The notes under the pieces: generated by a model
Database searches by the model: none
What the model saw: the letters and a program-made list of their open reading frames with translations, nothing else
Told to the model about the DNA's origin: nothing
Part shown: positions 21,003 to 36,200 of the stretch, piece by piece
Layout of the letters: each line of letters begins with the position of its first letter
Position numbering within the stretch: the first letter of the stretch is position 1
DNA from: Beroe ovata
Taxonomy: Eukaryota; Ctenophora; Nuda; Beroida; Beroidae
Assembly (NCBI GenBank): GCA_946803715.1
Contig: CAMPET010000016.1
Location: forward strand, 52,909 to 113,966
Direction: 5' to 3'
Length of the DNA: 61,058 nucleotides
Translations under genes and position numbers: made by a program

Positions 21003-24000
21003 TCAATATCTTGGTGTAAAGCCTCTCCTCAACTCCACATGCCTGTGACTCCCCATAGGATCATATGGATTTGGTGTCAAGTGAAGGCTGTTTCTGTTGG
21101 GAGAGTTGCCCAATTTTCTCTCCTTATTCCGCTTGTTCTGGAACCAATTCTTGACCTGTATGGAGTTCTAAATCAGAACATAATTAGAACTTGAAGAATC
21201 AGCTCGAGAAAGCTTGGACAACAAAAACTCATTTTTGAGTGTGAATAGAATCTCCCCAGTGTGATAATTACACATGGCAAAGTAAAATTTGACATGTTAA
21301 ACATTCCTCGTGGTCACTGAGAATTTTCCAGTCACTGAGAATTTTCCAGTCTTAAACCAACAGACTGTAATAAATCAAAATGACAATTTGATGCATGATG
21401 TAAATATCTGATCGAATTCGAAATTAGGATGCAACAAAAGTTTACCTGTGGCACTGTCATTCCAAGTTGCCGAGCTATCTCATTCCTCTCTTCGGTACTG
21501 ATGTAATTATTGCTGTTGTAGTTTGCCTCCAATACACTGAGCTGCTGTTGTGAGAACACTGTTTGCGTCTTACGAGGTTTAGACTTCCTGGTTGCCTCCA
21601 CCTGTCCCTGATAACATGGGACTGTTAACACGAGACTGTTAATATGAGACTGTGAACACGAGACTGTGAAAACGAGACTGTTAACACGAGACTGTTAACA
21701 TGAGACCCTTAACATGAGACTGTGAACACGAGACTGTGAACACGAGACTGTTAACACGAGACTGTTAACACGAGACTGTTAACACGAGACTGTTAACATG
21801 TGACTGTTAACATGAGACTGTTAACATGAGACTGTTAACATGAGACTGTTAACATGAGGGTGTATGAAGTTGCATCACTTGCTGTGTATATAGTGTGGTA
21901 TGAAAGGGTGAAGAACTATACTTACTTTCTTGTGTACTGGAATGTTGGAAGAACTCATCTGAGTCCACGATCCCGGTGTATGAGTTCCAAATGTCGGTCT
22001 GAATCCCTCTGAAAACAGATTGAATATTCACTGATGCGCTGATTTATAGACCATGACAAATCGGAATGTGCTCAGAGAGGGTTCACAACCCTAAACTCGG
22101 TCCAAGTACTGAATTTACACGGGAAATCAGGGGTATTAACCTTAAATTATCACATTTCAAGTTCACTAATCCGTGTTCTGTGAGGTGATGGTGCTCATCA
22201 TAAGTATCGGATACATGTTCACAGACTAAGTATCATCTCTGTGGTCACGTGCTCAATGAGAACATGAGAAAATGACTCCTCTGACTGATGTCAGTGAGCA
22301 GTCATAGGATGATCTCAATGTGATGATTCAGTTCGGGAGCCTTGGGTAATCTTTGATGAGAGAGGTCTAAGTATCAGCATGTTCTCAATATATTATATTG
22401 GATGAGTGCAATGGAAATCGCTCATGTTGCCACATTTTTCATTAAAAATAACCACCACTCCCCGACTAAGTTAATCATCAGTTGTGGCCCCCGCCCGGAT
22501 CCCTTTTCTGGGTTCAATATTATACAGGGTCTAATGCCAGGAAATGAGTAGCATTCGTGAGAAGGGGTACTAAAAATTACGAAATTTAATTAAAATACTC
22601 CGAGGAATGATTCTCTTATCATCATTATCAACCTTAATTATGCTCAAATTATCGAAAGGTTTCATTTGTCGCCAAAAATTCATCCCCAAGTACCTAGTCG
22701 ATTGATGAAGTTATCTGCTAACAAAGTTAATTACAGTCGAGTGGTGCCTGCCCCTGTTCGAAATCGCACGCCCAAATGTCCGTACCGTATAATCTGGTTT
22801 CTCCAATAGTGGTAACACCACCAGACTGACACCAGACGATCAGTTGCCGCGGCCGTCACCATCACTCACGTGTGACACCCAAAGTTACGTGACACACGTG
22901 GCACACGTGACTACGGTGTATGAGTTTGTCACTAACTTTTCACATATTGTGCCTGGCTACGCGAGATAACTGTGCTTGACACACAAATCCGTCATGATCA
23001 GCGCAACCAACTGATTATTAGGGTGCATCGTCAATTTATTATAACCGTATTATAACGCTCATGCTCAACCCCCTCCCTACCCCTTCTTCCCCTTGCACTG
23101 TTTAGGACCAGATAAAAGGAGCAGGTGCAAAGCACGAAGCTGCCCTCTGATTGGCTGGGAAGGTCATGAGATCTGAATGGAGGTATCTGATTGGCTGCCT
23201 TGCCAAAGTAACTAACACATACTCAGTACAGTACTTTGCAAATAAGGAAAATGAAGCACGGCCTTGATAAGAGTTAAAATTCCCCAAATTATTTGCGAGA
23301 CACAAGGGTTCCTCAATTTCAGGCAATTGTTAAAACACACACGAGAATTGTGAATATGTGCTATTGGATTGTTAACTGATAAGAATTGCGTCAATTCTGC
23401 TCTGAGTTAAGAAGTGACTGGTTTCAATCGCCAATACGAAACTTTTAACAATGCATTTGATCCAAGTTAAATATTTTAACTTGATTATGTATGTGAGATG
23501 AGACGATAAATTCTTGGAAAGGGACACCACAAGCAACAATTCCCGAGTTGGGTTGTAGGAATGTGAATCTCTGATTCGTGTCTACCCGGTGTTGATTGAC
23601 TCAGCACTGGAAAAGTGCGAGAATCGCTATTTCGGTCGCGCTCCACTGACACGAAGCTCCCCTTATCTTATAGTAGGACTGTTTGGAACCTGCCTTACTT
23701 TGTGGACCTTCTCAGCTCCATACGACTCATATCAGGGTCTGATTTGGGGCGAGTCGGATTCTCTGAGATAAGGTCAGGGCACGCAGATTGGAGGAGAAAC
23801 GGAACATTCATCCATACGGCACTAGTTTGAGACATGGTTCCCCTGAAGTTGACTCACTTATTGATAAATATGCCGGTGTTATAGACAACCATTAATAACT
23901 GCATGCACATATTATATCCGCGCTCTTATCAAATTGATATTCTAGCACCTGCAGAGAATGCCCCATTGTTACTTATCTCCCTAGCCACTCTTTGTTGCCG

Positions 24001-27000
24001 TACACACCGACACAATGAAACATGTCTCCCTCTCTTTCCCGGCTATCCATGAGCAGCAGAGGGGGCTGCCCCACCCCCTAACTTATGGAGATTCCTAAAT
24101 TCGGAGCAGTTGGGGCAGTTTACATTATTGACCAGTGGGGAGGCTGGGACCTGATCACGCGCGTCAATGCGACCAATTTGACTGGTCCCCCTCTTCATGG
24201 TCTGAACGGCGTTTCCTTCAGTACCCACATATATATATATATATTGCGCCAACTCCGCTTAATTTTATCACCACAATCCACATGGTAAAAAGTGCGAATC
24301 AAATTAAGCACTGTTGACCGGTTTATGCTAATATATAATGATTGGCAAACGGATTCACGAAGTATTCATACTGAGTATTAAAATCTAATGAAGTGAGGAA
24401 TACTCATTCCTAATTGATGTCTGATAACACATACTCCCCCTCCTTTCCTCTCAGCTTGGCAAGTATATTACGTATAACCAGTCTAGCGCTGTACCTACTA
24501 AACAGACGTTGCATCCCACAATATATGAAACTTGGGGACTGTGTGTTATCTCTGTGTATCAGCTAGACGGGTGCTGCTTGCTGAATGGCGATATAATAGG
24601 AAAACTGCGATAATTGGCGGAGAGCGCGCGTGGACTGGCCCAGAAAATTTGATGGAAATTAAATTTGAGATACTGCATGTTCCGATAGCATGACCAATGA
24701 CCAATAGCATGAACGATTCTTACTGTTGTCTTGCTAAGAAAAGCTGGTTAATGATCATCGACCGATATCTATTTGGAGCAATATTGATTTGGACGTTATA
24801 GCGCTTGAAGTCGCTTATGCTATAAAGTAAAGAGCCTTGAGTATTTGTCGACCAACTTAGCAGGTATTGGCATAACTAGAGTTTGCTGAATTGGAATCGT
24901 TTTCAAAGCGGGAACCATTGATCGTGGGCAGCTCCGACATATTTGAGCAAATTCACACTTACTATGAGACTAAATTCCCTGAGCATTGCAAGAGAAATGC
25001 CAAGTTCGGCACAGCAGACGGTTGTGAACAATTGCCTCTGTTGTTTCACGCGACGCTCACTACCCCTATTGGATCTATTGTTTCAACCGAGTTCTTATCG
25101 AATCACGTCGGGTTAATAAATTGCTGGAGGCGCATAGAGATGGGGCGAGAGAGAGAGAGATGGTGAGGGAAAGAGAGAGAAAGAGATGGTGGGGGAAAGA
25201 GTGCTGAGACCGGATTTAGAGACTGAGAAAGAGAGTAAAGTGAGAAATGGAGAGTAAAGTGAGAAATGGAGGGAGAAAGTGGAAGGACACTTGGAACGGA
25301 TGAATAACTCCGGCTTGCTATAAGTTGCACATTGTGCGCAGTCTGGTGCCGAATGGCAACAGTCATTAGTCCCCCCCCCCATCAATAGAGCTATTCTATA
25401 GTTGATGGAGTCCAGACACATGATGTGACCCCCCCCCCTGTGTGACAATTGGGGATTGTTTGAAGCTGGCAATTCAATATGTACTAGGAATGGTCGCGGT
25501 ATATATTTTAGGTTTTTTGGACGAATTTTGACTCCTAGCTATACTTATTATTCCAAATTGGAATTGCGGACTATATTGTAACAGATTATCGTTACAGAAC
25601 ATTGATTATCAAGATTTAATAAGTTGGTGCTGTCACGGAGATCAGCAATGCGTGATAAGGGGGATGAAGAAGAAGCCGATTGCGAACAATTCATTAAGGA
25701 CCGTGTGTGTGAGAGCGAACTGCCCAGTATATATATCAGCTTTTGTCTCTTTCCTTATCTCTTTTCACAATTGCAGTTTAATCAGTTTATGAAAATGACG
25801 CGGGGTACACGGGGTTGCAAATTATCACCTATTTTCGTATTTTTACAGCCAGGTTCACCGGCTCACAGTTTCCAATATACAAAGGGTATTGTGCCCCCGC
25901 ATCAGGTGTATCTAGTGGGGAGAACGCGCCCCCAATCGCAAAATGACGGCTGTCAGCGATAGTGTGACTCAAAGGTGGACTCATTTGTCAAAGTGTCAAT
26001 AGTTTATTGTTGTTCTGGTCCGACTGCAGTCGTATCGTATCAATGGAAGACCAGGATTCTACATACCAAGACTATATATGTGAAGATTGAACTGTGTCAG
26101 AATAATACGTATTGTGCTTAACAAGGCTAGACTGCGGTGATTGTTATGATTCCAGGCATTCCTGTCATATGAGCGACCATTTCGAGAGAAAACTGATCAT
26201 GATATTTTCAACTACACCGAAAAACGGAAGATATTTATGGGAAGTCCGTGATTTGAGATTCACCCCCATCAAAAAGTGACAGTTTTTTTGATGAATTACA
26301 AAACTGTAAGACTTTAATTCCCCGGTTTATAATGAGAGTAGGTGATACATACACTTGGAAATCGACTCACCAGATTGATTTGGACGAGGAGACATGATCT
26401 TGGAGGTTGTCTTGTGGCCGTAGTTCGTGGGAACTGGCAGTGAAAACCCAGTCGACTTGTAACACAGACCCTGAGAAGAAGGAAATCGTGAGAAAACGAA
26501 ATGAAAATAGAATCAATTTTAGAAAACATTGGATGTCTTTCAGGTTCATTATGAGATTATTAGGATTTATCACTTCACACACTTCACACTTCAATAACAG
26601 TTGAATAAGGCAGCCCTCTAAACCTCTTACAGAGTATTGAATCAAGAATTTGTCGTGAATTTGTCGAGACAACATATTGCAACGGTGATCGTCGGTCTTA
26701 TCTAGATTTCTACCATGAAGAATCCTAATTCTCGGTATCCATCATGAAATCTTATCGAGATTCATGACGCGACGGATGTTCGACGATATCCACAATGAAA
26801 TATGTCTACTGACTACTACGCATTCCAGCACAGGAGTCATCGATGAACATTCCTGGCACTAACCTTATTGACATCAGGGCAGAAAGTACCAACGTCAGAC
26901 GGATTGAAGGCATGATAAGAGAGATTTTTGTGGTAGTTCGACATCTTATTGTTTTTCTTGTTTACTCCGGAGAGAATATCCTCGATGTTGAATCCTTTTG

Positions 27001-27004
27001 TCAT
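21003..27004 (-). CDS. NK-like (ANTP-class) homeobox transcription factor, 212 aa
   Basis: Five exons join in frame: 26864-27004, 26371-26470, 21926-22008, 21446-21607 and 21003-21155. Exon 1 encodes MTKGFNIEDILSG, an EH1-like motif (FxIxxIL) of the kind that recruits Groucho/TLE co-repressors. Exons 2-3 are a Pro/Ser/Thr-rich linker. Residues 119-178 are an exact 60-residue homeodomain: F8 (TVFSQ), L16, then W48, F49, Q50, N51 and R53 in VKNWFQNKRNKERK. The intron between exons 4 and 5 falls between homeodomain positions 44 and 45, a known conserved site in ANTP/NK-type genes. After the domain come about 34 residues ending in GFTPRY. Q50 predicts TAAT-type core recognition. K52/N54 are unusual and Y replaces F at position 20, so I do not assign a subfamily; Bsx/Hhex/NK-like relatives are the nearest by eye. 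It is expected to be a nuclear repressor. Confidence 0.88.
21610..21860. repeat. 14-bp minisatellite in homeobox intron 3
   Basis: About 17 tandem copies of a unit close to GAGACTGTTAACAC or GAGACTGTTAACAT, with variants GTGAAC and GTTAAT. Each unit includes the palindrome GTTAAC. The array starts directly upstream of the acceptor of exon 4, so length changes here would bring the repeat close to the branch site. Confidence 0.9.
22866..22912. promoter_or_regulatory. Cluster of CACGTG/ACGTG elements
   Basis: Within about 47 bases the sequence holds TCACGTGTGACA, TTACGTGACACACGTGGC and ACACGTGACT, so at least three CACGTG cores and one TACGTG. This is the consensus for bHLH-zip factors such as USF, MITF or Myc. 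It lies inside intron 2 of the homeobox gene. Confidence 0.4.
25140..25280. repeat. GA-rich purine tract
   Basis: Imperfect (GA)n and GGGAAAGAG-type repeats, including two copies of AGAGTAAAGTGAGAAATGGAG. Low complexity; no gene. Confidence 0.8.
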
Positions 27005-27143
27005 CTTGGCGATGGCTTCTTCTATCGTAGTATACGAAAAACAAACGAAATAAGTCCTCTTGAAACGGGAATAAAATCGCGTAGCTACTCGATGCGCACT
27101 GTTTGAGCGTCGCGTGACACGCGTTACAGAGTCCGGCTCTGTG

Positions 27144-27188
27144 ATTGGCTGCCGAGAGGGTCACGTGACCCTCTGATCACGTGACCGC
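27144..27188. promoter_or_regulatory. CCAAT box and CACGTG palindrome upstream of the homeobox gene
   Basis: ATTGG (reverse CCAAT) at 27144-27148 is followed by GAGGGTCACGTGACCCTC (27156-27173), a perfect 18-base palindrome around a GTCACGTGAC core, and then by GATCACGTGACC (from 27175). The group lies 140-180 bases upstream of the start codon of the homeobox gene on the minus strand, where a core or proximal promoter is expected. GTCACGTGAC is the CLEAR/M-box type bound by MiT-family and USF factors. Confidence 0.5.
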
Positions 27189-28595
27189 CGCGCGGCATCT
27201 AGTGGGGAGGACAATGTGTCTCGTGGAATGTGGTGCTCGTGTCACCACGGCCTTTGCTCTGCCAATCACTGCCCCAACGTGCCATGGGATAGCAATATCG
27301 GGGTCAGCCTGCAGTTAAGCTGGTTTGTAACAGTTTGGTACGGATTTATGATTGTGTTAACTGGTACAGATTTTATCGAATATATGGACTTGGAGTTCAC
27401 CAAATGTTGTATGCCAAGGGGAGGAAACAATACAGTATTCAGAGAGGGGCTAAGAGTAAGTCATGAGTACAGAGTTTAAATAAAAAGTGAAAACTTGCTA
27501 CTTACATATTCAATAGCTTTGTTTCAATTGTACTATTGAAATTACTAATCGTCGCATAATGCTGCTGATCTGACAGATTCTACTGTCATTTGTCGGGTGA
27601 AAATGTAATCAAATTGAGCTGCTGCCGATATTTTACTGGCCAGAGGGAATCATCACAATTTTAATTCACCAGAAACTATGCTCATTTATCAGATGATGGG
27701 AACTACGCCGATAACTTCAATTGAGTCCACTGTCCAGCCTCTAACTGAGTTTAAATAAGCGTCCATAATTTGGAGTATACACATTTGACATTTCATAATG
27801 CTTGTCATTGGGTAAGCATGGTAAATCCGATGGTTGAAATCTCAAATCTGGTGTTAAAACGGAGGAGAACGCCTGATGCCATTGAGTGGAGCACATGATA
27901 CTGTATAGCTAGGCTTGATCTTTCATCTATAAATATAGGGGGATTTGATTTGAAGGGAACTGGATGGGCTGGTGTATCAGACGATTTGAAAAATGAAAAT
28001 GTCCCCCTAGTCATTGGATCCTAAATCCATGGAATGTTTTCTGTCCAATTCATGGGTGATTACACGTTTTGATGACAGGGTAGAGCTTCTAGAGGGTTGA
28101 ACAGAGACCAGAGTAGAACGCCAAAGGGGGACACAAGTCACAATCCTGCAGTAGTACGATATTGCGCCATATCATCGGTACCACAGATATATCTACAATA
28201 CAGGGACGCGCGAATAGTTTTCTCTGAAATATCGGCATCGTGTATCATCAGAATCGTTCGTTTGCGCGCGCATGCACTACGCGCGAACGAGCATGCGCAA
28301 CACATGGAGGGAAGCTTTTGGCAAATGCTACATGGCAGGAGGTATTGACATTCCACTGGCATAGGCATCGGTTAATGTGATCCCTGCTCTTTGCTCATGT
28401 AGACACCAGGCGCGAAGTAGATTTATAATTTCGAATGCCATATCTTCATCAAACTCAGATGGTACAATTATTGGGATCAAACGTGTTATTAAATTGATAA
28501 TTTAAACATCACACTTTTTGAGGAAAAAACTGTAAATATACTTTTAAACTGATTATAATAAAAGTTTTTTCGGACAGTGCGACGACGGTTGTCAC
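27189..28595. other. Intergenic, no gene seen
   Basis: Separates the homeobox gene start from the PABPC stop; both genes are on the minus strand. It includes a CpG-rich patch at 28260-28300. Short frames here lack splice context and protein-like composition. Confidence 0.5.
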
Positions 28596-32939
<4,344 letters not shown>

Positions 32940-32974
32940 TCAAGATTAAATCGGATGAAGTATCTCAGTCCACG

Positions 32975-33070
32975 GATTTTTTGGTCTTTAAAGAGTCTTT
33001 GTAGATGTTTTTGTTGTTTTGTAGTTTATATTCTTTTTTTGTGTTTTTGTTTATATTTTTGTATAAAAAA
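32975..33070 (-). promoter_or_regulatory. A-rich tract upstream of PABPC (possible autoregulatory leader)
   Basis: On the minus strand, 70-165 bases upstream of the start codon, the sequence is strongly A-rich with runs such as ACAAAAATATAAACAAAAAC and AACAACAAAAAC. Vertebrate PABPC1 mRNA carries an A-rich element in its 5' leader to which PABP itself binds, repressing translation. Position and composition fit that arrangement; whether the tract is transcribed is not shown. Confidence 0.5.
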
Positions 33071-33271
33071 GCTTGTCAACAAGCCATCGACGCAAAGTAT
33101 TACAACACGAAAAACGAAAATATCGATTGTGTGAAGATTCAGTGATGGGAGTTGTTTTGTGACTCAGTACAGGAACGCTTGCGCAAAATAACAGGCTAGA
33201 AACGATGTGTAGTGCGCGGCGCGTCAGGTTTTGGCATAAATAATGCTCGTCCCTTGTTGTAGGGTTTCAGG

Positions 33272-33366
33272 TTGTAGGATTTTACCCTACCGTCGGTGCG
33301 CGCGATTTTCAATCCGCCCCGACAGGGATAAAATCCCGCCAGCAAGGGTAGGGTGAAATCCTACAA
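33272..33366. repeat. MITE-like inverted-repeat element, copy 1
   Basis: Left arm TTGTAGGATTTTACCCTACC (33272-33291) and right arm GGTAGGGTGAAATCCTACAA (33347-33366) are inverted with one mismatch. The 55-base centre includes CAATCCGCCCCG and AAATCCCGCCAGCAAG. No coding capacity. Confidence 0.85.
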
Positions 33367-33431
33367 GGTTTCAGGATATCTTCAATACCCTCCACCCTCG
33401 CTGACAGTTGTCAGATTTTATCTGACCTCAG

Positions 33432-33519
33432 TTGTAGGATTTTACCCTACCGTCGGTGTGCGCGTTTTCAATCCGCCCCGATAAAATCCCGCCAGCAAGG
33501 GTAGGGTGAAATCCTACAA
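33432..33519. repeat. MITE-like inverted-repeat element, copy 2
   Basis: Same terminal arms as copy 1 (33432-33451 and 33500-33519), with a centre shortened by about 7 bases. A third, partial copy in inverse orientation lies at 55713-55752, where it matches the right half exactly before being cut by a single N. Confidence 0.85.
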
Positions 33520-33544
33520 GACCCCAGTTTCTCGCGCGCGGCGC

Positions 33545-33600
33545 GCGCGCCTTCATCGAAGGCCGAAACAGGCCTGTTTCGGCCTTCGATGAAGGCGCGC
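33545..33600. repeat. Perfect 56-bp palindrome
   Basis: Two 28-base arms meet without a spacer between 33572 and 33573. The centre is CGAAACAGGCCTGTTTCG and the arms run outward through CTTCATCGAAGG to GCGCGC. One arm of the same sequence recurs near 42565-42583 and the flanking AACAGGTCAGGTAACATCTG is shared with other repeat sites. Confidence 0.9.
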
Positions 33601-33610
33601 TCGTGCGAGA

Positions 33611-33635
33611 AACAGGTCAGGTAACATCTGACAAG
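33611..33635. repeat. AACAGGTCAGGTAACATCTG repeat, several copies
   Basis: The core AACAGGTCAGGTAACATCTG continues with ACAAG here. Other copies are at 42629-42648, 55799-55823 and 55829-55854, with an inverse copy at 42857-42880. At most sites it adjoins GAGAAA and a CGCG run, so it looks like the end of a short dispersed element. Confidence 0.8.
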
Positions 33636-33819
33636 CTGACAGAATCTTATCCCTGGCAAGGAAGTAAAACTGCGCGGCGCCGACGGTAGGGAACACCCTA
33701 CAAGTTGTTAGGGCTTTCCTCACTGTCCATAATATAGATGAAATTAAATAATAGCCCCTATGTCGCCCCTTTTCTACTCAGTGAACTGGAAAGTCGTAGA
33801 AAGGAGACGCGCGCAGAGT

Positions 33820-33915
33820 TTGCCTGGCGATGCTAGGCCCAGCTGACGCGAGCCGCGAAGTCTGAGAATGATTTGCGGCGCGCGCGCAATGAAATTCTCG
33901 ACAGGGGCTATCATC
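33820..33915 (+). repeat. Dispersed CpG-rich repeat, copy 2
   Basis: Contains CTGGCGATGCTAGGCC, AGCCGCGAAGTCTGAGAAT, a GCGCGCGC run and AAATTCTCGACAGGG, in the order seen at 20330-20455 (inverted) and 55254-55365. Confidence 0.75.
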
Positions 33916-34192
33916 GACAGCCAATCGACAAGATATTCATAACAATATTCTGATTAACCGAATAGTAGTATTTTCGGGATAGTTTTCGAACTCGAAGCTC
34001 ATTCTTTAACTTAAAGTTTACGTTCTTGGCGTTACGAAATTCGATTTCGAAGCAAAACTTTGTTCATTATGAATTTCATGATGAACCCACGTCCTCCTCT
34101 CAGACGGCACGGAATGCGTCAGCGTGAAGGAAAAATCATTCACCATTCACAAATCCATCATCATGGAAGTGTCTGCCACCAACTCCTTTCTC

Positions 34193-35479
34193 TTAACTTG
34201 TGCAATGATATTCAGGCTTGTCCAGTAGATCAACATATTCCAGAAAAGTGTGTTTCATAGCAACTTCAGCTGTACCTGATGGTAAATGAAGCTTTTCAGT
34301 GATTGGCTGGGGTTGGCATTAGCAAGTACCATGTTGCTGCACCTAATATCCATGGCAACAGTCGAACAGGTTGCTATGACAACACTCCACTACCTGCCCT
34401 GGAAGCAACACTGAGTCTCCGATCGATGGCAGCGACCAAAGCCGAGGGCTTCATTGTAGAGCCTCGCGTCTTCATGTCGGAAATTCGATCAACAGACCTG
34501 TGCGATTTTCATAACAGCCACTCATTCACTATCAGAAATAATATGGTGAGATTGAGGGAAACACTGACCGAGCTATGGTGCTGCTGAACTGATACGTTTC
34601 TTGGGCATAGAAAACCTGCTTCAAACACAAGTCGGCAGTTGTAATGGGCTCTGTGGAGAAATTCAATGAATATCAATATCATGGAGTTATGAAACATGTC
34701 AAGATAATCAGATCATCATGGCTTTAGATTCTTAATGACTCAGTTAGATTAACTCCAGTTAGATTTACTCAGTTAGATTTACTCCAACCTTCAAGGAGAG
34801 GTTCTATAAATCCATATCTGAGCATCAACTGACAAGTGAGAGGGGCCTGCATGTCGGGCCCCTTGTCTATCAGATCAAGGAGGAGATTACCTGAAACCAG
34901 CCCATATTAATATTATATTTAATACGTCCTGCAGTCAACTGCGCACATGAGAAATTATTTCCAGCGCTCTAACTCTAACAGGGTGCCTTGTTTCGGGCTA
35001 GGGTTAAAAAAGCGACAACTGCGCACATTGCATGACAAGCAAGTTGGAATCTATACCCAACGACAACTGCGCACCAGCACATGACTACAGCAGATCAAGG
35101 TATAAGCTCACTGGCCAAAACTGAACACTCCCAAATGAAAGGCACTCCCTGAACCACACCCAAACTCAGCATCGATGGTAGGAATGCAACAATTCCAGCA
35201 GCAATTGCTGCACAAATCGTACTTACCCGCGATGTACTGACATGTACTACTGCTCTCATCAGTAGAACTGGTGTTGCTCCCTTTGTCTACACACTTCCTC
35301 CTATTGAGCCCTCCCATGAGGTTACCTAGCAACGAGCTCCGCCGTGTTGCCTCGGTGACAGTCTTATCACGACGTTTTGTATCCTGCAACTTCCTGGGGC
35401 ACATCACGTGACACGTGTTGTGATGATATGGTAACCATGGGTGATGATGATGCACCGTGTTACCATGGTGATTAAACAT
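34193..35479 (-). CDS. 207-aa protein with a DEP-like domain
   Basis: Five exons join in frame with GT-AG ends: 35227-35479, 34789-34890, 34569-34650, 34394-34497 and 34193-34275. The start MFNHHGNTVHHHH leads into a basic segment (RRSSLLGNLMGGLNRRK). Residues about 80-150 read NLLLDLIDKGPDMQAP, CQLMLRYGFIEPL and QVFYAQETYQFSS. This resembles the core of DEP domains (ELVDWLL, then an AxxLGQxLLxxGLI helix, then a FxDSxxxYRF strand), which direct membrane or GPCR-linked targeting. The order is right but the match is weak. The tail (RRLSVASRAG) has a PKA-like site. All intron phases close, which supports the gene model more strongly than the domain name. The terminal exon is short and the least certain. 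Confidence 0.55.
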
Positions 35480-36200
35480 GGTAACTAACAAAGATAGGTA
35501 ACAATAATACTATAAACCTTCTGCAGGCATCCTGAGCAATGTTCAGTGTGCTTTCCCGCCGNCCCTACGAAAACTACGCACTCAGATTCGCGCGAGTTCG
35601 AATACAGCTGTGGACGTCGCGCCGTACGTACATGTGACGCGCGCTAAATTACAATATTGTTTACTGAGCCGCGCCGCAGTAATGCGCGCATGTGCGCGTT
35701 AGTCAAAGACATAAAGCAATATCCAAACTCGGTGTAATAAAAGTCTAGTGTTAACACTGGACATGGTGTCATTGTGCTGTGTCCGCCCCCAAAACTCATT
35801 GACTTGACTAAAGCTAAATATATAATCAAAGCGGTAACTGTAAGACCTGATTTGATAAGATGATGAGTTTTGATACGAGNTGTTTACTGAGCCGCGCCGC
35901 AGTAATGCGCGCATTGCGCGTTAGTCAAAGACATAAAGCAATATCCAAACTCGGTGAAATAAAAGTCTAGTGTAAACACTGGACATTTAAGTTTAGTGCT
36001 AACACTGGACATGGTGTCATTGTGCTGTGTCCGCCCCGAAAACTGTTTGACTTGACTAAATATATAATCAAAGCGGTAAGACCTGATTTGATAAGATGAT
36101 GAGTTTTGATACGAGTTTGACAATACGCCAATGCGGCATGGACAGTCAGACTGAGGCTTTTCAATACATTGATTTTGATGACAGCAAAAAGTTAGTTATA
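35480..36200. repeat. Artefactual direct duplication across a single-N join
   Basis: About 230 bases before the N at 35880 (from GTTTACTGAGCCGCGCCGC at about 35659) are repeated after it, from 35882 to about 36117, with small indels and substitutions. Both copies include GCAATATCCAAACTCGGT and GATAAGATGATGAGTTTTGA. The arrangement fits two allelic contig ends joined with one N rather than a real tandem repeat. Another single N is at 35562. Confidence 0.75.

Larger units (their letters stand above)
22009..26370. other. 4.4-kb intron 2 of the homeobox gene
   Basis: Long intron without a supported nested gene. It contains a cluster of CACGTG-like E-boxes at about 22866-22912, a short AT microsatellite near 24230-24243, a GA-rich tract at 25140-25280 and poly-C runs at 25371-25380 and 25429-25437. 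Intronic regulatory elements are plausible but not demonstrable. Confidence 0.5.

Noticed and set aside
21610-21860. CRISPR-like array
   Set aside because: Direct 14-bp repeats without unique spacers, in an animal intron; it is a minisatellite.
24891-25166. 91-residue plus-strand frame in homeobox intron 2
   Set aside because: It runs into the GA-rich tract and has no recognisable family or exon boundaries.
35659-36117. Real tandem duplication near 35.9 kb
   Set aside because: The copies are separated exactly by a single N, the same signature as at 51523, so an assembly join is more likely.
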